Shown one piece after another: positions 50,969-59,933 of a stretch of 64,000 nt of DNA. Every line of letters starts with the position of its first letter. Position 1 is the stretch's first letter. This DNA comes from Mycolicibacterium malmesburyense (GTDB lineage Bacteria > Actinomycetota > Actinomycetes > Mycobacteriales > Mycobacteriaceae): assembly GCF_001050015.1 (NCBI RefSeq), contig NZ_CVTB01000122.1:1-64000 (forward strand), read 5' to 3'. Below the pieces are notes generated by a model that was not told where the DNA came from, made no database searches, and saw only the letters and a program-made list of their open reading frames with translations. The position numbers and the translations under genes are program-made.

Positions 50969-52426
50969 GTGAGCATCGCACCCGCCGCCGTCACCTTCGC
51001 CGACCGCTACGCCAGCGACCTACCCGAGCTGGCGGTCCGGTGGCAGGCCGAAGCGGTGCCCGACCCGCGGCTGCTCGTCCTCAACGAACCGCTCGCCGCC
51101 GAACTCGGCCTCGACGCCGGTTGGCTGCGCGGGCCCGAGGGGCTGCGGCTGCTAGTCGGCACGCTGGTCCCCGACGGCGCCGATCCGGTCGCGCAGGCCT
51201 ACGCCGGACACCAGTTCGGCGGGTACGTTCCGCGGCTCGGCGACGGGCGCGCGCTGCTGCTCGGCGAGCTCACCACGACCTCCGGCGAGCTTCGCGACGT
51301 GCATCTGAAGGGGTCCGGCGCGACGCCGTTCGCCCGCGGCGGCGACGGGCTCGCTGCCGTCGGCCCGATGCTGCGCGAATACATCGTCAGCGAGGCGATG
51401 CACGCGCTCGGCGTCCCGACCACACGCTCGCTTGCGGTCGTCGGCACCGGGCGGCAGGTGCAACGCGAGACCCCGCTGCCGGGCGCGGTGCTGACGCGGG
51501 TGGCCAGTAGCCATCTGCGCGTGGGCACGTTCCAGTACGCCGCGAACACTGGCGACGCCGACCTCCTGAGGCGCCTGGCCGACCACGCGATCGAACGGCA
51601 TCATCCCCAGGCCGCCGAGGCGGGCAACCGCTACGTCGCGTTCTTCGAAACGGTGATCGCGGTTCAGGCGGCGCTGGTCGCCAAGTGGATGCTGGTCGGT
51701 TTCGTCCACGGCGTGATGAACACCGACAACATGACGATCTCCGGCGAGACCATCGACTACGGGCCGTGCGCGTTCATGGAGGCCTACGACCCCGAAACCG
51801 TGTTCAGCTCGATCGACTCGTGGGGCCGCTACGCCTACGGCAACCAGCCGTCGATCGCGGTGTGGAACCTGGCCCGGTTGGCCGAGGCGCTGCTGCCGTT
51901 GTTCGCCGACGATCAGCAGCAGGCGATCGCCATCGCCGAAGGCAGCCTCGGCGGTTTCGCGCCGAAGTTCCAGGAGGCGTTGTCGACGGGCATGTGCGCC
52001 AAGCTCGGGCTGACGGACACCCCGGAAGAGATCGCGGTGCCGTTGATGAATGACCTGATCGCGCAGTTGCACCAGAGCCACGTCGATTTCACGTCGTTCT
52101 TCCGTCATCTGGGGCAGGCGGCCCGCGGCGACGACGAACCCGCGCGCGGCCTGTTCCTCGATCTCGCCGCGTTCGACGATTGGCTGGCGCGGTGGCACGC
52201 GCTGCGGCCGGACGCGACGGTGATGGACCGCGCCAACCCCGTCTACATTCCGCGCAACCATCTCGTCGAGGAGGCGCTCACCGCCGCGACCGCCGGTGAC
52301 CTCGACCCGCTGTACGGGCTTTTGGACGCCGTGACGGCGCCGTACGACGAGCGCCCGGGTTTGCAGCGCTACGCCGAGCCCGCACCGGAGGACTTCGGGA
52401 AGTACCGAACCTTCTGTGGGACCTGA
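50969..52426 (+). CDS. selO: Protein adenylyltransferase SelO (YdiU)
   Basis: A 485-residue pseudokinase-fold enzyme that transfers AMP from ATP to protein hydroxyls (AMPylation). Family features are [94 protein letters not shown] (metal-binding Asn/Asp region) and a C-terminal YRTFCGT, the Cys-containing tail found in bacterial members where eukaryotes have selenocysteine. In other organisms it protects against oxidative stress through thiol enzymes. GTG 50969 is preferred over GTG 50960 because of the leaderless -10 and because the conserved protein begins there. Confidence 0.95.
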   Translation: MSIAPAAVTFADRYASDLPELAVRWQAEAVPDPRLLVLNEPLAAELGLDAGWLRGPEGLRLLVGTLVPDGADPVAQAYAGHQFGGYVPRLGDGRALLLGELTTTSGELRDVHLKGSGATPFARGGDGLAAVGPMLREYIVSEAMHALGVPTTRSLAVVGTGRQVQRETPLPGAVLTRVASSHLRVGTFQYAANTGDADLLRRLADHAIERHHPQAAEAGNRYVAFFETVIAVQAALVAKWMLVGFVHGVMNTDNMTISGETIDYGPCAFMEAYDPETVFSSIDSWGRYAYGNQPSIAVWNLARLAEALLPLFADDQQQAIAIAEGSLGGFAPKFQEALSTGMCAKLGLTDTPEEIAVPLMNDLIAQLHQSHVDFTSFFRHLGQAARGDDEPARGLFLDLAAFDDWLARWHALRPDATVMDRANPVYIPRNHLVEEALTAATAGDLDPLYGLLDAVTAPYDERPGLQRYAEPAPEDFGKYRTFCGT

Positions 52427-52437
52427 CGACGCGGCCC

Positions 52438-52443
52438 TAGACT
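52438..52443 (+). promoter_or_regulatory. -10 element TAGACT, leaderless promoter
   Basis: TAGACT is followed by 6 nt and ATG 52450. It is identical to the -10 before the secreted protein at 37576. Confidence 0.5.
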
Positions 52444-52449
52444 GCGTCC

Positions 52450-52680
52450 ATGACTTTGCGACGGTGTTTGATCGCGGGGCTTTTCGCGGCCGCGCTGACG
52501 GCCGCACCCGTTTCGCCCGTCGTCGCCGCGGCCCAGCCCGGTAACTGCTGCTGCCCGCCGGGCCAGACCGGCGTCATCTACGGGTGCGCGTCGTTCTGCG
52601 TCGACGGCAAGGCGCTCGACACCAGCACCGGGCTGTGCGTGCCGGCGCCTCCGCCGTACCCGCATCCTCCGATCAGCTAG
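52450..52680 (+). CDS. Small Cys-rich secreted protein
   Basis: A 76-residue protein with a signal peptide (LRRCLIAGLFAAALTAAPVSPVVA, cleavage near AAA) and a mature part of about 45 residues containing six Cys (NCCCPPGQTG, GCASFCVDG, LCVP) ahead of a Pro-rich end. The Cys spacing suggests a small disulphide-bonded fold. No family is recognised. Leaderless start at ATG 52450. Confidence 0.7.
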   Translation: MTLRRCLIAGLFAAALTAAPVSPVVAAAQPGNCCCPPGQTGVIYGCASFCVDGKALDTSTGLCVPAPPPYPHPPIS

Positions 52681-52742
52681 CGACCGAGGCGTCACGGCCG
52701 GGCCGACGGTTAGGCCCGCGCGGGGTCGGCAATTCAAGATCC

Positions 52743-53813
52743 ATGTCCGACGAACCGCTGCGCCGCGACCTGCTGCAGGAATTGCTCCACGCGTACGGAC
52801 CCTGCGGGCAGGAAGACGCCGTGCGGGAGGTGTGTCGCCGCGAGTTGGAACCGCACGTCGACGAGATGTGGATCGACGAGGCGGGGAATCTGATCGGGCT
52901 CATCCACGGCAAGGACCGGCAGGCACCGGCGACCCGCGTGATGGCGCACATGGACGAGCTGTCGATGCTCGTCAAGCGGATCAACGCCGACGGGACGCTC
53001 AACATGACGCCGCTGGGCACGATGTATCCGGGGAACTTCGGCCTCGGCCCGGTCGAGTTGCTCGGCGAGCACCGCGCGGTGTGCGGCGTCCTGACGCTCG
53101 GCTCGGAGCACACCACCAAGGAGAGCCAACAGATCTGGGAGACGAAGCCGGATCAGGGCGATCAGGCGCTGGATTGGCTGCACGTATACGTCTTCACCGG
53201 CCACAGCCCCGACGACCTCGCCGACGCGGGGATCCGACCGGGCACCCGCGCGTGTGTCCATCGGAGCAAACGGACCCTGATCGACGTCGGCGCCGTCTAT
53301 CTCGGGTGCTACTTCATGGACGACCGCGCCGCGGTGACCGCACTGCTCGGCGTGGCCGGCAGGCTCGCCCCGGACGAAGGACGCCCCGCTCGCGACACCT
53401 ATCTCGTCTTCACCACCAGTGAGGAGATCGGCGGCGTCGGAGGCTCGTACGCCAGCCGCACGCTGCCCGGCGACCTCACCCTGGCGCTCGAGGTCGGTCC
53501 GACGGAAGAGGAGTACGGGACCACGTGCAGCGGTGGGCCGATCGTCGCGTACAGCGACGCCGAGAGCGTCTACGACAAAGCGGTCGCCGACGCGCTGCTC
53601 TCCGCCGCCACCGCCGTCGGCCTGTCGCCGCAGCCGGCGGTGCTGGGCGCGTTCGAATCCGACGCCTCGCACGCGAAAGGCAGCGGGCTCACACCGCGGG
53701 CCGGCCTGCTGTGCCTGCCCACGCTCAGCACACACGGTTACGAAGTCATTGCGCGGCGGGCGATTCCGGATATGGCGGCGACGCTCGTCGAGTTCCTGGG
53801 CCGCGGCGGGTGA
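52743..53813 (+). CDS. M42-family metallo-aminopeptidase
   Basis: A 356-residue di-metal peptidase of the M42/M20-like fold. Ligand and catalytic motifs are RVMAHMDELSMLV (metal His and Asp near 69-71), YFMDDRAAVTALLG (bridging Asp), FTTSEEIGGVGG (catalytic and metal Glu pair), LALEVGPTEEE and the late LSTHGYEV (metal His). Such enzymes remove N-terminal residues from peptides in the cytoplasm and are often dodecameric. ATG 52743 is used since the frame upstream is low-quality Arg-rich sequence. No operon partner; the next gene is convergent. Confidence 0.9.
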   Translation: MSDEPLRRDLLQELLHAYGPCGQEDAVREVCRRELEPHVDEMWIDEAGNLIGLIHGKDRQAPATRVMAHMDELSMLVKRINADGTLNMTPLGTMYPGNFGLGPVELLGEHRAVCGVLTLGSEHTTKESQQIWETKPDQGDQALDWLHVYVFTGHSPDDLADAGIRPGTRACVHRSKRTLIDVGAVYLGCYFMDDRAAVTALLGVAGRLAPDEGRPARDTYLVFTTSEEIGGVGGSYASRTLPGDLTLALEVGPTEEEYGTTCSGGPIVAYSDAESVYDKAVADALLSAATAVGLSPQPAVLGAFESDASHAKGSGLTPRAGLLCLPTLSTHGYEVIARRAIPDMAATLVEFLGRGG

Positions 53814-53816
53814 CGA

Positions 53817-54473
53817 TCAGCCGTCGAGTTCGCCTGCTATTCCCCGCTCGATCGCGGCACGAACACGCTCGGGCAGCACGATCAACCCGTCGAGTTCACG
53901 ACGCGCGAGCTCGTAGCCGCGCTCGCGTTCCTGCGGCGTGGCCGCGGTGTCGGCCGCGACGCGCAGCATGCTCTGGGCGCGGGCGATGCGCTGCTGGTCC
54001 TGCGCGGAGAAATCGCCGCGCCGACGACGGACCGCCTCGCTTTCGGCGGCCTCGAACGCGGTGACGTAGTCGGTGACCGCATCGACGTAGTCGCGCGCCG
54101 CTTGGGGGTCGTCGACGAGATCCTCGGCCTGGGCGGGACGCAGCAGGTCCGCACGCAGTTTGGTCCGGTGGAACCGTTCGGTCAACGGGTCGCGCATATC
54201 CGTCATGAGCGGATAGTCGAGCAGCTTCGCGACGTCGAGCTCGTACTCTAGCCAGCGGGTGTCGGTGCCGTCGTGTGCCTTCACCGCCCGCGCGATCGCC
54301 TGCCATTGCACCGCGGGGTTGGCCGCACGCTGCGGCGGTTCGGCGGAGATCTCCTCGCGCCCACCGCCCTGCCGTGCGCGCGCGGCCAGAACCGCCCGCC
54401 AACCCCCGTAGAGCACGCCGACGAGCGGAACGAGCACGATCAGCAGCTCGAGCAGGCGGATGATCAGGCCCAT
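53817..54473 (-). CDS. Membrane-anchored helical protein of unknown function
   Basis: A 218-residue protein with one N-terminal membrane helix (IIRLLELLIVLVPLVGVLYGG, about 3-23) and a cytoplasmic helical domain: AVQWQAIARAVKAHDGTDTRWLEYELDVAKLLDYPLMTDM, then repeated acidic/basic helices ending in LIVLPERVRAAIERGIAG. Family not recognised; similar proteins of unknown role are frequent in mycobacteria. An inverted-repeat element follows the next minus-strand gene and separates it from this one. Confidence 0.72.
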   Translation of the reverse strand: MGLIIRLLELLIVLVPLVGVLYGGWRAVLAARARQGGGREEISAEPPQRAANPAVQWQAIARAVKAHDGTDTRWLEYELDVAKLLDYPLMTDMRDPLTERFHRTKLRADLLRPAQAEDLVDDPQAARDYVDAVTDYVTAFEAAESEAVRRRRGDFSAQDQQRIARAQSMLRVAADTAATPQERERGYELARRELDGLIVLPERVRAAIERGIAGELDG

Positions 54474-54519
54474 GCAGCCAGGATGCCACCGGGTCCGAAA
54501 CCGCCGGTGGCACGCGCAA

Positions 54520-54572
54520 GATTGCGTCTAGGGCGGTGGATTCGGCGCGTCCACGACCCTGGACGCAAAATC
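54520..54572. repeat. Nested inverted-repeat element
   Basis: Outer arms GATTGCGTCTAGGG (54520-54533) and CCCTGGACGCAAAATC (54557-54572) pair apart from small mismatches, and inside them GGTGGA pairs with TCCAC. It lies in the 114-bp gap between two minus-strand genes, just past the 3' end of the upstream one's neighbour (DUF899 gene is downstream at 54588). It looks like a compact mobile palindrome or transcription stop; no T-tract. Confidence 0.6.
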
Positions 54573-54587
54573 GGCGACGTCCGGCCG

Positions 54588-55292
54588 TCAGGCGTCGGTG
54601 CCCGGGCCGTATGCCCGTGCGATGTCGGGCGAATCGAGCCAGCCCGAGTAGGTCGGCCGCTGCGGCCACCCCTCGGGCGAATCCTGCCACTCCTCCTGGC
54701 GGCCCCACGGCAGGATGTCGATGAGACCGAACGTGTGGCTGAGTTGTTCGGTGCCGCGGCCGTTGGTGTGCCACGTCCGGTACACGGCATCACCATTTCG
54801 CAGGAACACGTTGACGCCGAAGCCCTCTCCGGGTCCGGCATCCATGTCGGCGCCGAACGAGCTCTCCGCCGACGAGTACCAGTCCATGCGGTTGCCGACC
54901 TTGGTCCGGTACGCCAGCGCCTCCTCGATCGGACCGTTGGTGACGATGACGAAGCGGGCGTCGTAGCTGTCGAGGAACTCCAGGCGGGTGAACTGCGAGG
55001 TGAAGCCGGTGCAGCCGCCGCACTGCCACTCCTCGCCGTCGGTCCACATGTGGTTGTAGACGATCAGCTGGGAGCGTCCCTCGAACACGTCGGCGAGGCG
55101 CACGGGGCCGTGCTCGCCCATCAGCGTGTAGTCGGGCATCCGGACCATGGGCAACCGCCTGCGCTGGGCGGCGATGGCGTCCAGTTCACGCGTCGCCGCC
55201 TTCTCGCGGCGGCGCAGGTCTTCGAGGGCGGCGCGCCACGTCGGCTGGTCGACGACGGGCGGTAGGGCGGCCGGTTGAGTCGTGACGGTCAT
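54588..55292 (-). CDS. DUF899 thioredoxin-like protein
   Basis: A 234-residue protein of the DUF899 family, which has a thioredoxin-like fold. The N-terminal helix ALEDLRRREKAATRELDAIAAQRRRLPMVRM, then the core with a Cys pair in EWQCGGCTGFTSQF, LIVYNHMWTDGE, RFVIVTNGPIEEALAYRTKVG and GFGVNVFLRNGDAVYRTWHTNGRGTEQL. GGAGG lies 7 nt before ATG 55292. Function is unknown; a redox or stress role is inferred from the fold and Cys pair. Confidence 0.88.
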   Translation of the reverse strand: MTVTTQPAALPPVVDQPTWRAALEDLRRREKAATRELDAIAAQRRRLPMVRMPDYTLMGEHGPVRLADVFEGRSQLIVYNHMWTDGEEWQCGGCTGFTSQFTRLEFLDSYDARFVIVTNGPIEEALAYRTKVGNRMDWYSSAESSFGADMDAGPGEGFGVNVFLRNGDAVYRTWHTNGRGTEQLSHTFGLIDILPWGRQEEWQDSPEGWPQRPTYSGWLDSPDIARAYGPGTDA

Positions 55293-55359
55293 CGGGTGTC
55301 CTCCTGCGAGTGGTGATGCTCTTGCAGGAGTAGACCGACTCAGCGGCCGAAAGTCATCG

Positions 55360-55518
55360 TTACTTGCTCTTCTTGCCGCCGCCGGAGTTCTTGCCGCCCT
55401 TCTTCGATGCATCGGGCGTGTTCGCGATGGCCGCCGCGCGGGACTTGCTCATGCCCTTGTCGCGCAGGCCCTCGTACTGTTTGTCGTTCTTGACGCTCGG
55501 ACCGTGATCCTTTGCCAT
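55360..55518 (-). CDS. Small basic protein (DUF7218-like)
   Basis: A 52-residue Lys/Gly-rich protein: AKDHGPSVKNDKQYEGLRDKG, then MSKSRAAAIANTPDASKKGG and a Gly/Lys tail. GGAGGG lies 6 nt before ATG 55518, which fixes the start. It resembles a family of short actinobacterial proteins with a KSRAAAIANTP motif. It is soluble, highly basic and probably nucleic-acid-binding; no experimental role is known to me. The region upstream (55519-55654) holds several short palindromes and a terminator-like hairpin. Confidence 0.7.
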   Translation of the reverse strand: MAKDHGPSVKNDKQYEGLRDKGMSKSRAAAIANTPDASKKGGKNSGGGKKSK

Positions 55519-55621
55519 GTTGACCCTCCTCGGAGTGGAAGCGCATGCACGCATGCGTCCGTACCGAGTACCCGCGAGCGTGCGTGTGTGCACACGACAC
55601 ACCGCAAGAATCCGGACAGTG

Positions 55622-55652
55622 TGTGGTCGCTCGCACCCCGCGAGCGACCACA
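55622..55652. terminator. Hairpin after the SDR gene
   Basis: A perfect 13-bp stem (TGTGGTCGCTCGC and GCGAGCGACCACA) with a 5-nt loop, beginning 3 nt past the stop of the minus-strand SDR. No T-tract on either side. Likely transcription stop for the SDR gene. Confidence 0.6.
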
Positions 55653-55654
55653 GA

Positions 55655-56521
55655 TCACCGCATGACGTGCGGATACTGCTTGGCCGGGTGAACGTCGAAC
55701 ATGTCCCGATACGACGGCGGCTGACGGTCGCCGTCGTCCTTGATGCCGTACTTGACGGCCAACTCCGCGCCGATGAGCGTCTGGCCGCTGACCTCCATCA
55801 GGTCCGCGTCCGTGTACAGCGCCCAGATGACATGCCCGGTGAGTTCGGGTGTTTCGGCGGTATCGAGGATGTGGCCGAACTTCTCGGGATTGCTCGCGAT
55901 GATCCCGCGGACTCGCTCGGTCAGCAGCGATCCCATCCAGATCGACACCGCGGCGATGCCGAATTCGCGGAAGTCGAACGCCATATCGGCGGCCATCTTG
56001 TCCGTGCCGGCCTTCGGGACCCCGTACGCCGGGCCGAACGCGTAATGCACCGCACCCGACGACGACGTGAACGCCACCAGGCCACGACGCTGCGGCAGCA
56101 TCAACGGCGCGGCGTAGACGGTCGCGACATAGCTGCTGCGCAAGCCGACGTCGAGGGTGTCCATGACGTTCAGCGGCTCTTCCCAGAACTTCGTGCGGCC
56201 CATCATCTCGTCGCGGATCAACGCGGCGTTGTTGACCAATATGTCGATGCGGCCCTGTTCGCGCGCGACCTGATCGAAGAACTCCCTGACTTGATCGTCG
56301 TCGCCGTGGTCGACGCGGAAGGCGATGCCTTTACCTCCCGCGTCGGTGACCGCTTGCGCGGTCTCGTCGATGGTGCCCGAGAGTTTCGAACCCGCTGTGT
56401 CCCGGCCGTTCTGGGTGCGGCCGGTGACATAGACCGTGCATCCGTGGCTGCCCAACGCTCGTGCGATACCGGCGCCCGCACCGCGGCTGGCCCCCGTCAC
56501 CACCGCGACGGTCTCGGTCAC
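55655..56521 (-). CDS. Short-chain dehydrogenase/reductase of the oxidative cluster
   Basis: A 288-residue SDR. Cofactor motif VTGASRGAGAGIARALG near residues 8-24, DILVNNAALI, catalytic Ser region AFTSSSGAVHY, and Tyr-Lys in AYGVPKAGTDKMA. The extra C-terminal part (GIKDDGDRQPPSYRDMFDVHP) is long for the family and may shape the substrate pocket. GTG 56521. It lies 70 bp downstream of the P450 gene and on the same strand, so they are probably co-transcribed from the TetR-controlled promoter. Confidence 0.9.
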   Translation of the reverse strand: MTETVAVVTGASRGAGAGIARALGSHGCTVYVTGRTQNGRDTAGSKLSGTIDETAQAVTDAGGKGIAFRVDHGDDDQVREFFDQVAREQGRIDILVNNAALIRDEMMGRTKFWEEPLNVMDTLDVGLRSSYVATVYAAPLMLPQRRGLVAFTSSSGAVHYAFGPAYGVPKAGTDKMAADMAFDFREFGIAAVSIWMGSLLTERVRGIIASNPEKFGHILDTAETPELTGHVIWALYTDADLMEVSGQTLIGAELAVKYGIKDDGDRQPPSYRDMFDVHPAKQYPHVMR

Positions 56522-56591
56522 GTCATCACTCTCCTCAATCGTCGACCCGCGGTCGAGGCCGCTGGTCGAACCTGGTTAGCCGCCGACCGGA

Positions 56592-57785
56592 TCATCGACG
56601 GCTGACGACCGCGGGCATGGTGTCCCACCCGCGCACGGTGGACGACCGTGAGCGGCGGGCGTTTTCGAGGTCGATGTCCCACTCGGGCCAGCGCTTGAGC
56701 ACCTCCTCCAACGCGATCCGGCCCTCCAACCGGGCCAGCGGTGCACCGACGCAGAAGTGCGCCCCGCGGCCGAATGTCAAATGCCCGCCGGGCTTGCGGT
56801 GGATGTCGAAGCGGTCGGGGTCGGCGAAGTGGCGCTCGTCGCGATTGGCCGATGCCAGCATCATCAACAGCGCGCTGCCGGCGGGCACGGTTTGTCCCTG
56901 GAACTGCACGTCCTCGGTGGCCACGTAGCGCGCAACGTGCGGACCCGGCGGCTCGTAGCGCAACAGTTCTTCGATGGCGCCCGGCACCAGGGACAGATCG
57001 GCGGCCAGCTGCTTGCGCTGATCGGGGTGCTCGGCGAGCACCTTGCCCATCCAGCCGAACAGCCTTCCGGTCGTCTCGACGCCCGCACCGGCCACAACGG
57101 CCAGAAAAACGACGATCTCCTCTTTGGTGAGTCCGCGGACAGCGCCCGTCTCATCGGTGAACTCCACGTTGAGCAGTTCGGTGATCAGGTCATCGGACGG
57201 GTTGTCCTCGCGCCACGCAACGTAATCGGCGAACATGTCGCCGTCGAAGTAGTGGTCCTTGTCCACCGGCAACGGCTTGCCCGGCTCGTTGCGCAGCGTC
57301 TCATGGGCGTGGGCTCGGACCGCCGGCTGTTCGGCGTCGGGGATACCGACCAGCATGCCGATCGTCTTCATGGGCAGTTCGGCGCCGAGGTCGACCACGA
57401 AATCGAAGCGGTCGCCATCGATCAGCGGATCCAGACACGCGACACAGAAGGAGCGGACCTTCTCCTCCACCGCCCTGATCCGCTTGGGTGTGAAGGCCCG
57501 GGACACGATCGACCGGTGGATGGTGTGCAGCGGCGGATCCTCGTTGATGAACACCCCCGGCGGCATCACCGGGTCGACCATGACGACCTCGAGAATGTCG
57601 CCCTTGGCCGAGCTCAGCCGAGCCGTGTCCCGCAACGCGGCGTCCACGTCGTCGTAGCGGCTGATACCCCAGAAGCCGTGGCGCTCGTTGTGGTACAGCG
57701 GAGCCTCGTCACGCAATCTGCGATACGTCGGATACGGATCGAGATCGATTGCGACGTCCCAGGGGTCGTAGTAGAGGTCGCTCAC
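56592..57785 (-). CDS. Cytochrome P450 (first)
   Basis: A 397-residue bacterial P450. I-helix AGAGVETTG (232-240) with the acid-alcohol pair E237-T238, K-helix EELLR (E273, R276), and haem-binding FGRGAHFCVGAPLAR with proximal Cys345. Its start is GTG 57785 with GGAG at 9 nt, in the spacer shared with the LLM gene. Soluble monooxygenase needing ferredoxin and reductase, not encoded nearby. The substrate pocket cannot be predicted; similar enzymes act on terpenoids and sterols. The promoter overlaps a TGTACG operator. Confidence 0.95.
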   Translation of the reverse strand: MSDLYYDPWDVAIDLDPYPTYRRLRDEAPLYHNERHGFWGISRYDDVDAALRDTARLSSAKGDILEVVMVDPVMPPGVFINEDPPLHTIHRSIVSRAFTPKRIRAVEEKVRSFCVACLDPLIDGDRFDFVVDLGAELPMKTIGMLVGIPDAEQPAVRAHAHETLRNEPGKPLPVDKDHYFDGDMFADYVAWREDNPSDDLITELLNVEFTDETGAVRGLTKEEIVVFLAVVAGAGVETTGRLFGWMGKVLAEHPDQRKQLAADLSLVPGAIEELLRYEPPGPHVARYVATEDVQFQGQTVPAGSALLMMLASANRDERHFADPDRFDIHRKPGGHLTFGRGAHFCVGAPLARLEGRIALEEVLKRWPEWDIDLENARRSRSSTVRGWDTMPAVVSRR

Positions 57786-57806
57786 ACCGTTTCTCCTCGG
57801 AAAGTT

Positions 57807-57842
57807 TGTACGAGCATATAGCATCGGCTGTACGGTCGTATA
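57807..57842. promoter_or_regulatory. Two TetR-type operators between P450 and LLM genes
   Basis: Two 14-bp palindrome-like sites, TGTACGAGCATATA (57807-57820) and TGTACGGTCGTATA (57829-57842), with centres 22 bp apart (about two turns). They lie in the 81-bp divergent spacer and overlap candidate -10 elements on both strands (TATGCT on the minus strand, TATAGG on the plus strand). The same motif recurs at 59951, next to the TetR gene. Confidence 0.75.
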
Positions 57843-57866
57843 GGGACAGATGGGAGCAGCGAGTCG

Positions 57867-59237
57867 ATGGCCAAGCGCCTTATTTTCACCCTGCTGGTGA
57901 TGAACTCGGTCGGTCACAATTTCCATGGCGGCTGGCGGCATCCGCGCGCCCGTATCCGAGATTTCAAAACCTTCGATCTGTGGACAGACCTGGCGCACAA
58001 GGCCGAGGCCGCCAAGATCGACGCATTCTTCTTCACCGACACGCTCGGCGTTCAAGGTGAATACAACGGGTCGAGCGACGTGGTGTTCGAACAGGCCATG
58101 AACGTGCCGATCGGCGACTGCACGATGCTGATCCCCGCACTCGCACGCGAGACCGAACACATCGGGTTCCTGTACACGAGTTCGGTGGTCCAGCAGCACC
58201 CGTTCGTGTTCGCCAGGCAGGTCTCCACCCTCGACCACCTCAGCGGCGGGCGGGTCGGGTGGAACATCGTCACATCGGCCAACGAACGCGCTTTCGCCAA
58301 TCTCGGTGTGCCCGGCGGGATGTCACACGACGACCGTTACGAGTGGGCGAAGGAGTACGTCGACGTCGCCTACAAATTATGGGAGGGGTCCTGGGACATC
58401 GGCGCGGTCATCGACGACCCGGTCGGCGGTGTCTACACGGATCCGGCGAAGGTACACGAGATCAATCACGTCGGACAGCGCTACAGCGTTCGCGGTTACA
58501 ACCTGATGGAGCCGTCGCCGCAAAGGGTTCCACTGCTGGCACAGGCCGGCGGCTCGCCAGCGGGCCTCGAATTCGCAGCCAATCACGCCGAACTGATGTT
58601 CCTGTCGGCGTTTACTCCGGAGACCATCGCCCAGCAGGTGGCCACCGTGCGGGGCGTGGCACGCCAACGTGGCCGCTCCGACGATGACATCTTGTTCCTG
58701 CAGGGTCTGATGTTCGTCGTGGGCTCCACCGACGAGGAGGCCAACCGCAAGTGGATGGAGCTCGAGGAGTGGCGCAGCACCGAGGCGCAGACCGCATACT
58801 TCGCCAGCCTCAGCGGCATGGACCTGGGCCAGTAGGACTCCGCCACGCCGCTGGTCGATCTCATCGACGAGATGCCGGGCATTCGCGGAGCGTTCCTGTC
58901 CCTGATCAACGCGTGGCCCGAGGGCGGAACACCGACGATCAACGACTTCCTGTCGACAATGTCGTTGCCCCAGATGGTCGTCGGATCGCCGGAGACCATC
59001 GCGGGGCGGTTGCTCGAGTTCCAGGCCGCCGGATCCGACGGCTTCCAGATCATGAACATGCTGATGCCGGAGAGCTACGACGATTTCTCCGACCACGTCG
59101 TACCCGTGCTCCAGGACAAGGGCCTGATGCAGACCGAGTACCGCCCGGGCACGCTACGGGAGAAGATCTTCGGCGCCGACGATCCCCACATCAGCCCTCG
59201 ACATCCGGCCTTCGGATATCGAGGCATGTTCAGCTGA
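57867..59237 (+). pseudogene. NtaA/DszA-type FMN-dependent monooxygenase, interrupted by TAG
   Basis: A luciferase-like monooxygenase of the nitrilotriacetate/DszA type, 456 codons with one in-frame TAG at 58833-58835. N-terminal part: KRLIFTLLVMNSVGHNFHGGW, HPFVFARQVSTLDHLSGGRVGWNIVTSANERAFAN and the loop VHEINHVGQRYSVRG, all family motifs. The frame continues after the stop with DSATPLVDLIDEMPG, VGSPETIAGRLLEFQ and VVPVLQDKGLMQTEYRPGTLREKIFG, the normal C-terminus of the family. The stop likely replaces a Tyr (GQ-Y-D is usual here). The 323-codon product would lack part of the barrel. Readthrough or sequencing error cannot be excluded. Confidence 0.82.
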
Positions 59238-59294
59238 CGGCCCGCGGGCGCAAACGGGTGGGAGAATGTTCGTCGGTCAATCTGAGAGGTGACG

Positions 59295-59927
59295 ATGGCA
59301 GCAGCGCCCCGCCGCGTCGGCGCGGAGACGTCCAAGACGCGTGACACCCTGCTCGACTGTGTCGAGAAGATGATGCTCGAAGAGGGATATGCCAGCGTGA
59401 GCTACCGCGCGCTGGCGGCCCGAGCGGGCGTCACCGCAAGCCTGGTGCAGTACTACTTCCCCTCGCTCGACGACATCTTCCTTGCCGCGATCCGCCGTTA
59501 CTCCGAGCGCAATCTCGCGGTGTTGAGCGAGGCGCTCGAGACGCGGTCCGAGGACCCGTTGCACGCCCTGTGGGAGTACAGCTGGGACGAGGCGACCGGC
59601 GCACTGATCACCGAGTTCATGGCCCTTGGCAACCATCGGAAGTCTATCGCCTCGGAGATCGCCGAGGTCACCAACCGGGTCCGCAAGATCCAGGTCGACG
59701 CGCTGGCGCAGCGGTACGGCGCTCGCACCCGGTTCGATGGCGACCTGTCGCTGGGCGGCGCCGTCCTGCTGATCACCGGAATCCCCAAGTTCCTCAACCT
59801 CGAGGAGGGTGTCGGCGTCGACGCGGCCCACACCGAGGTCGTCAAGGCGGTCGAGAAGTACCTCGACGCGATCGAACCGCGGCCCGCGCGTCGCAAGCCG
59901 AAAAAGCGCCCGCCCGCTCACCGTTGA
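59295..59927 (+). CDS. TetR-family regulator of the oxidative cluster
   Basis: A 210-residue repressor. ATG 59295 is favoured over GTG 59289 because AGAGG sits 5 nt upstream. The helix-turn-helix is KTRDTLLDCVEKMMLEEGYASVSYRALAARAGVTASLVQYYFPSLDDIFLAAI (residues about 12-60). The C-terminal helical domain is the ligand pocket, ending in a Lys/Arg/Pro tail. It lies 57 bp after the LLM gene, so it is autoregulated if transcribed from the operator-bearing promoter. The palindromes TGTACG-NN-CGTACA on both flanks of its gene are the likely binding sites. Ligand unknown. Confidence 0.92.
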   Translation: MAAAPRRVGAETSKTRDTLLDCVEKMMLEEGYASVSYRALAARAGVTASLVQYYFPSLDDIFLAAIRRYSERNLAVLSEALETRSEDPLHALWEYSWDEATGALITEFMALGNHRKSIASEIAEVTNRVRKIQVDALAQRYGARTRFDGDLSLGGAVLLITGIPKFLNLEEGVGVDAAHTEVVKAVEKYLDAIEPRPARRKPKKRPPAHR

Positions 59928-59933
59928 CCTTGC

